Made by a program: the position numbers and the translations under genes
In this document: one piece after another, positions 57,461 through 64,000 of the stretch
Layout: each line of letters opens with the position of its first letter
Numbering within the stretch: position 1 is the first letter of the stretch
The notes under the pieces: generated by a model
Told to the model about the DNA's origin: nothing
Databases searched by the model: none
Seen by the model: the letters and a program-made list of their open reading frames with translations, nothing else
Assembly: GCA_947846985.1 (NCBI GenBank)
Contig: CANTUZ010000001.1
Location: 35,922,727-35,986,726, forward strand
DNA from: Fratercula arctica
Lineage: Eukaryota; Chordata; Aves; Charadriiformes; Alcidae
DNA length: 64,000 nucleotides
Direction of reading: 5' to 3'

Positions 57461-59338
57461 GGCTATATTCTAAGCCTTTTTGGAGATATCACCAAAAATC
57501 CCTTTGAAGAATGACATCTCCTTAGGAAATTTCATTTTTGTCCTTGCTCATGACTGTCTCTTGGTATTATTTTATCAGCCATCATCTTAACTTAAATGTT
57601 AACATTTTACTAAAAATACTAGTTTTGAGATGACCATTCAGAGCTTTACAGTCAGTCAAAACAGCAATAAAACGTTCTCAGCTCTTTGATTATGTTTAAT
57701 CAAGCTTTAAACTCATTTGTGATCTGTGGTGTTTTCACTGAGAGTTCGTATGGTAGAAGGAAAATGTTCCTGATGACATGCTGTCATAATAATCATCACT
57801 GTTATTAGAACAGGGAAAATGTTTTATGATGGAACAATGGACTGTCAAAAATACCAATTCATTACATCAAAAATTCTACAGAAATATAGTGACTTGGTTT
57901 AATTTTCATGGCATAGTGTGTTTCTGGTGTAAAACTCAAAATTATTTGAAGGGTTTTGCTTTCTTATATATGTCCTGCAATATTTATAGTGTAACACAGC
58001 TCAAAACTAGTGTCATAATTCAATAGACACAGTGACGAAGCTCAAACAAGATGAGGTTTTTCATCCGATCCTATCCAAATATAATAAATTCATATTAGCA
58101 AATATTAGTATTTTTATTTACTTCATACTTTTACATTAAAATTATTGCATTTTGATTTATTTCAAAAGTTTCTCAATATTTTTATTTTTTTAACTCACAT
58201 CATGGGAAAAGAAAAAGGTTCTCCTGCAATATTGATTTAAGTGTTCTCATAATGTGTTGTTCAACATAAAATAAAAAAAATAGAATTGTTCCTTCCTGAC
58301 TATTTGTTTACTGTATGTACTTTATGAAAGATTTACTTGTCTCCCCTCAAGACTGTCTAAGGTGAATTCCCTATGTTCTGATCTATTATTTGCAATTATG
58401 ATGATGAAGAAAATGGAGAAAAAGAGATGAGATGACCTGTCAAATTGTTATTAGTTCTGGGGAAAAAAAAAACCATAGACAATGTGCCTAATATATGTCT
58501 TTCTATTTAGATAATTAACTCTTTTATTATGTATTTGAATAATGTATAATGAGGCTTCATATTATACTTACATGAAACTGCAATAACTTCTGTTTAATAA
58601 TGACTAGAAGAGCATAATAATTCTATTGACTACAATACTGTATTTAATTATTTCAGTTTTTAAAGACTTACTCTAGTTAATTGCACAGACCTAGAACAAT
58701 TTTTCTTCCTTCATGTGTACAAATCAACCTCTATTTTGGCTTCAGCTATTGCTATTGTACTATTTGAGGATTTTGCAATATATGCATTTAGCTTGTCTCA
58801 TAAATCTCTCACAGATAAAGAGAGGCGCTCAGTAATAAACATACACACTCTTAGTGGTAGTCAGAACTTGCAGTTCCTTTTAGGTGTTGATTCCTGCAGT
58901 TCATTATAAGTTGCTTCTAAATGTGATGCAAATATTCATGTACATACTGTTTTGCAGATGAATTAAAAGGAAGTTTACATGCTGTTGGCCAACATATGTG
59001 TCACTTTCCCTTTCCTTTATATTTCATTTTCTCTTTTCCTTTCTTTTTATCTTTCTTTTTACCTTTGGAATATTTGGAAAACGTACTGGCAAATTTTCTA
59101 TGCTTCCTTGAATGATAATAACTTCACTAGCAGGGATCATATGTCATGTACTGAGGTCCAAATCCATTACTTTCCATACAAACATGATTTGATGTTGTTT
59201 ATTAACAAAAGTAAAGGTAGACTAATGAAGTTTAGATTTAGAGATCTAAAGCAATGTCATCTTTAATATAAAAGCAATTCCAACTGCAATAACTTTACAT
59301 AGAAATTACTTTAGGAAAATTCAAGCTTGATGAGGGGG

Positions 59339-59404
59339 AAAAAAAAAAACAAACCAAAACCAAAAACAACAACAAAAAAAAACACCAAAAAAAAAGAAAG
59401 AAAA
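59339..59404 (+). repeat. A-rich (AAAC/AAACC)n tract
   Basis: About 66 bp of A with scattered C and G, lying 20 bp from the tail of the reversed CR1 at 59425. It is on the side where a reversed retrotransposon would have its 3' end, but CR1 has no poly(A) tail, so I treat it as a simple repeat. Confidence 0.85.
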
Positions 59405-59424
59405 GACAGTTTAATTTTCAGCAT

Positions 59425-59880
59425 ATCATAAAATCATAGAATATCAGGTTTGAAGGGACCTCAAGGATCACCTGGTCCAACCTTTCTTGGCAAGATGGCC
59501 TAGCACCCCGTCCAGCTGAATCTTAAAAGTGTCCGATGTTGGGGAATCCACCACTTTCCTGGGGAGATTATTCCAATGGCTGATTGTTCTCATTGTGAAA
59601 AATGTTCATCTTTTGTCCAATTGGAATCTCCCCAGGATTAACTTGTACCCATTACCCCTTGTCTTTTCCATGGAACTCCTTGTAAGAAGGGAGTCTCCAT
59701 CTTCTTTGTAGCCACCCTTTAAATACTGGAACATGATGATAAGGTGTCTCCTAAGCCGTCCTGTCTCAAGGCTGAACAAACCCAGTTCTCTCAGCCTTTC
59801 CTCATATGGCAGGCTTCCCAGTCCTTTGATCATCTTTGAGGCCCTTCTCTGGACCCTCTCCAGCCTGTCCACATTTTTTT
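59425..59880 (-). mobile_element. CR1 LINE 3' end, 0.46 kb, reversed, divergent tail type
   Basis: ATCATAAAATCATAGAATAT, CAGGTTTGAAGGGACCTCAA and CACCTGGTCCAACCTTTCTT form a reversed CR1 3' end. The pre-tail (CTTGGCAAGATGGCCTAGCA) differs from all other copies in this window, marking another subfamily. ORF2 on the minus strand is fairly open (59606-59935 includes [25 protein letters not shown] and F-Q-Y-L-K-G-G-Y). It ends at a T9 run (about 59873-59883) beyond which the CR1 match stops. Confidence 0.93.
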
Positions 59881-62800
59881 TTTGCGTAGTGTTAATATAA
59901 GCATTAGTTGAGCAGCTTTGAGAAGTGACTGCCATTGTTTGATTTCAGAAAACTACAGAAATGCTGTCTCATGAATATATCGAAGGAGTAATTCAACATC
60001 ACAGTATGTTCCTGGCAAACTAGAGTTTTCTACTACTCTGCATGTTGTCAGTTTGCATCTTGGGTACTGATGGTATTATTAGCATATACAAAGATGCCTT
60101 TCTTATCTCAGGTAATGTTCAGCACTCCACTTTAAAGAGGACTCTGATGCTTTTCTGTTTATACAGTACATCTCTCCTTCTATCTTGTACCTCAAAGGGT
60201 GAGTCTGACAAGAAATACTATGAACGGGTGTAACAGTAAGTACAATCTCCCTGCTAATGAGCTAAATGTGGTATTCAGCTTCTCTGAGGCAGACAATCTT
60301 GCCATCCAGCTATGGGATTACCAGATGCGTGATTTGGTTAAATTCCAGATTGTATACCATGTAAGACTTCTCTGTTTTGTCATTCTTCTTACATTCACTT
60401 TCTTTCTTATGTTCACTTGCCTTCTTTCCTTTTCCTTTTACAATTTTTTCCTTTCTTCCTCTCAACTCGATAAACCAGTGTTGGCGCAAAACTTGGTGGA
60501 GCGTTACTGACTTCCAGCTGCTTAGTTCAGTTTGGATGGTCCAAGCAGAAACTTTTTTGGTTTACTGTTTAGTTAATATAATTTCTCAGAATGGAGAACT
60601 GTGCACGCAGTCCAAAATGATTACTCATAAGTCTACCTCTGGAACTGGAACTAGCTCATGGAGAACAATGTACTTAATTCAGATCAGTACAGTATCAAAA
60701 CTAATCCTAATTAAAATTGTGACAGGCAAAGTTTACAAGCTGAGGCATTGCTCCATGTTATGATAGCCATACTGATTTTCTGAAGTAAGCTACGTTGTGC
60801 CATATGGCTGAAAATTCCTTTACAAATACTAAATCAGAGATATGTGTTTCATGCCCCATTTCAGTAGCTGGCATTCATCAGTCTACTTCTTCATACCACG
60901 TCAGCCTTTACTACTGCTCATCCTATTCACATGTGTGAATTCCTCCTGGACACAGGACCTTCTTTTCCTCTCTTTCCTCTGCCCCAGACTTCTGCATATG
61001 TATTTGAAGGTTACCATGACACTGAACAGGAGTGTGAAATTTGGTACCTCACCCTGAAGAAAGATTTTGGGGGTTTTCTCCAGTCTTCAATCATCCTCAA
61101 TTGCTGTTCGTTGTCTCTGATCACTTTTCTGGAAGTGATATTCAGTTTTGTTCAGGAATTCATAGAAAAAAAGAGGTTGAAGTGTGTTATTTAGAATTTC
61201 TTAATTTCTTCCCAAATGTAAAATTGCATGTGCATGGGTGGGTGGTTTTATTTTATCTTTCTTTCTTTTTTTAATTTTCTGTGTGTGTTTTTACTTCCCC
61301 ATAGTAATCAGGAGGGCTAAGTGGTCCTCCTGAATTATGGCAGGGATCCAGTATAGACACTGAAGTTTACAAAACCCAGGTGGCATGCTGACAGATGAAT
61401 TGTGATGGCAGCTTGAGGGCTTTGTATATAAAACATGATGAGAGGGTGGGTGAGGAATGAGGGTCTCTGTGGATTTGCACATCCTTTGTCTGATCCCTTA
61501 AGCTTTCCAAGCAGAATTCATTAGGGAGATTAAGTGCAAGACCAAATGTCTGATGTGACAAGAGAGTACAGCTGGATTTTTTCCCATTCTCCCAGCTCTG
61601 ATACCTCAATATTAAAATGATTAGGTCATAGGAATGGCCTTATGGAATTTGTAAACTATTTAAAGCTCCAGCTTGGACATAGGCCATTCAGTACTGACAC
61701 GTGCAGCCAGCCTTCAGAAGATTGGTCTGTACCTGCTAAAGTACTGCTTCTCTGGCTGACACCAAAGCTTTGAAGAGTGTCTGTTTAAATGGCCTAGGTA
61801 GTACGTACTAGATAATTATCTTTTTAACCTGCTTGAAACAAGACTGTAGCACTTGATCCTGCACAAGACTTGAGTCTTCCGAACCCCCTGAAGGCTGATT
61901 CCACATTGTTTGATTCTAATTAGTGGATTCAAAGTGAATAAAGCAGCAGATATTTTTAAGTATTCTGCTCTTTTCCCATATTTTATTCCATGTTCACCTC
62001 AACTTAAATACAATCTGTAAGCTTATACAGCTCAATTATGAGATACATGCAGCATCTATCCTGAAAATATTAGCAATGGTGAGACCAATCTCTTATTTCT
62101 AGAAGGCAATCTGTAAGACCATGTTCTGTTTATACACAGGTAAAAAATATTTATTCCAGATTTGTCCATCTGAAGTTTTCACAGGTTAGGTAATGGAATG
62201 CATTGAGTTTGATTCTGGGCATGATATCTCTTATTTCTCTGTTCCCTAATTGTACTGTGTATGCATCTTTAACAATGTACTGTATCTTTGAAGCAGGTTA
62301 GTTTCCTGGAGATAAAATGACTCTTCATATCTGTTCTGAAGGAAGAAATTAAATGGATTCACTTCATCTGTATGGGAAGCACTATTATGTTTGGCTAGAT
62401 ATGCATGGCTTTTATGCAAGAATAATTGGAGATAAAACTCATGTAAGGGCACCGAGCATTTCAGGTGTAAAAAAAGTCCAAAAATGCATCAAAAGAAAAT
62501 ACAAACTCTTAGTCTGTGCATAGCACAATCACACTGAATTGTTTCCTGGGTTATTGGTTCATTCTGGTTTTCATTTATTAGAGACTAAGATAAATTTGAC
62601 TTAGGTTTAATAGATTTCCAACCATAAGAGCACTGAAAAACCACCTTCTGAGGTGCCTACTGAGGTCATCAGCAAGACCTTTGAAGAGGGTGTCTTAAAT
62701 TACAAATACTATCTGCAGAACTGAAATCAAAAAGGTTGTAGTGAATGTAGATACAAAGAGGATCTCGTTAAAGCAAATTAAACGATGAAAGAGGGGACCA

Positions 62801-64000
62801 AAGACATTAACCTATGTGACAGGGGGGACTGTGACCATTGTAATGCTCAAGATTCTGCTTCAAGGGTTATATTGGCATGTATTTAATAAGTTATATTCTC
62901 AGGTGAAAAGTAGTAAAGCAGCTCAGCTTTGCAAAGTGTGAGGCTTCAGTGTTGAAGAAACACAGACCATTTGCCATTTCTTTGGTATTGCACTGAAGGC
63001 AAAAAGAAAGGAAGAGGTGTCAGATCACAGTTTCAGCCTTATTTCTGCTCTTATTCTTTTACCATTAATCTGCTGTCTGGAGCAGCCAGTGGGGTGCACT
63101 GCTTAGAAACTAGCTATTTCAGAACGAGGATGGAAGGATGTGGAGGAAGAGAGTTTTGACCCCCTTCTGTGGCAATGTTTTATGCGATCGACTTTTCACT
63201 TGGTGAAGCTAAAGGTTCTTTGTGTTAGTGCATTTTTAATTCTAATTTAGTTTTTAGCTATTTCTATTAGTTTGTCTCCGCTTTGTGGACGCCATCTGAA
63301 TGTTTCAAACATCTTTTGAAATACAGGGCATTTGAAAAAAGAATGGACAACTAATGGACTTTGATAAACTGTTTAAATGCTGAAAGAGGGATTTTCCAGC
63401 TATGAGCACAGAATGCAAAGTGAGGTGACTGGCTTTTGACACACTGATCAGTAGTCTGAGTAGTGAAAATACATGCCAGTGAGGTTCAAGTGTATTAGTG
63501 TCCTCTCCCAATGAAACCAGTCAGTGTGATATTTTCCCTTGCTTCACATGACACTTAAAATTCAGGTAACAGATATATCTGCACCTGTACAGCCATTTAT
63601 CTGGTTAATGTAACATTATTTTGGGTAACATCTCTTTGGTATTTGTAAAAGTGTCTGTAACACTGTTGACAGTAACTATGCTAGTCAGATTCTTTGGTAG
63701 ACAAGGAAGTTCAACTGTTAAAGGATTTTAAGCTAAGGCATTTTAAAATTAATATTCGTGAATACGGTTATACTTTTTCTGTGTCTTGTTCAGTTGACAA
63801 GCCTGAAGGAAGCTAGCTTATCTCTGGTACAGAAATCTCACTATCTCAGAAAAAGAGCATACCATTTGTGCTGAATCGATGGACTTATTTGAATGTGAGG
63901 CTATTTTCACATAACTGAAGTAATTCTGTTTCTTCAGTCACTTTATTCTCATGTCTGAATAGTTTTACCAGGTTGCTGACTGCTGTAAACATATTCTTGC
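59881..64000. other. Unassigned spacer to window end, 4.1 kb
   Basis: No gene or mobile element recognised. The frames at 60199-60510 and 60377-60763 (+) are rich in phenylalanine and serine because of a CTTT-rich stretch near 60375-60460 and show no domain. A block near 63160-63310 keeps several CpGs (GCGATCGAC, CTCCGC, GGACGCC) but cannot be assigned. Confidence 0.5.

Larger units (their letters stand above)
56546..59424. other. Unassigned spacer, 2.9 kb
   Basis: AT-rich. It contains a TG/TATG low-complexity tract at 57396-57460 and an A-rich tract at 59339-59404. No gene recognised. Confidence 0.55.

Noticed and set aside
60377..60763. 128-codon plus-strand ORF
   Set aside because: Phenylalanine/serine-rich start from a CTTT-rich stretch, no domain, and it overlaps another frame with the same bias.
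1..64000. tRNA, rRNA, CRISPR array, bacterial-type operon, or intact host gene
   Set aside because: No cloverleaf, rRNA-like block, regularly spaced repeats or recognisable conserved protein was found by reading; a weak exon or structured RNA could still be missed without a covariance-model or homology search.

Overview
The window looks like a stretch of bird nuclear DNA: an AT-rich intergenic or intronic region with no recognisable cellular gene. Two things point to a bird. The interspersed repeats are almost all CR1 LINEs, ending in the typical 3' tail of ATTCTATG-like octamers. The rest are long terminal repeats (LTRs) of endogenous retroviruses (ERVs) of the kinds common in neoavian and passerine genomes. 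I see no tRNA, rRNA, CRISPR array, bacterial operon or intact host gene. Roughly 15 kb (about a quarter) is recognisable mobile-element sequence; the rest is unassigned AT-rich DNA with microsatellites and homopolymer runs.

Layout. 1-9.3 kb is repeat-dense: a well-preserved CR1 3' half (1-1042), a small reversed CR1 tail (1217-1424), a reversed LTR (2755-3500), a CR1 reverse-transcriptase (RT) fragment split by a second reversed LTR (3690-4922, LTR at 3828-4402), a short CR1 tail (5418-5535), a 1.35-kb CR1 (6811-8159) and a 5'-truncated forward LTR (8586-9298). 11.0-12.8 kb holds two head-to-tail old CR1 copies. 13-25 kb is mostly unassigned, with one short CR1 tail (16479-16642) and a (GATA)n microsatellite (22105-22167). 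A partial LTR lies at 25361-25850. 26-37 kb is unassigned, with one candidate conserved block and one unexplained pair of overlapping open frames. 37.4-41.3 kb holds an older CR1-like tail and two long reversed CR1 copies. 44.5-46.7 kb is a nested cluster: a forward LTR with a CR1 inside it, then a reversed LTR of another family, each LTR bounded by a perfect 5-bp target-site duplication (TSD). 51107-52044 is a further forward solo LTR with a 5-bp TSD. Two reversed CR1 fragments (55.9-56.5 and 59.4-59.9 kb) end the recognisable repeats.

How the parts relate. Nothing here forms a working pathway. The CR1 copies are 5'-truncated and carry stops or frameshifts in the RT frame. The LTRs are solo, partial or broken, with no internal retroviral genes in the window. 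The main value of the region is its readable insertion history: nested insertions, target-site duplications and several CR1 3'-tail types allow the events to be ordered. I did not find a convincing new biological system; the most informative structures are listed as findings.
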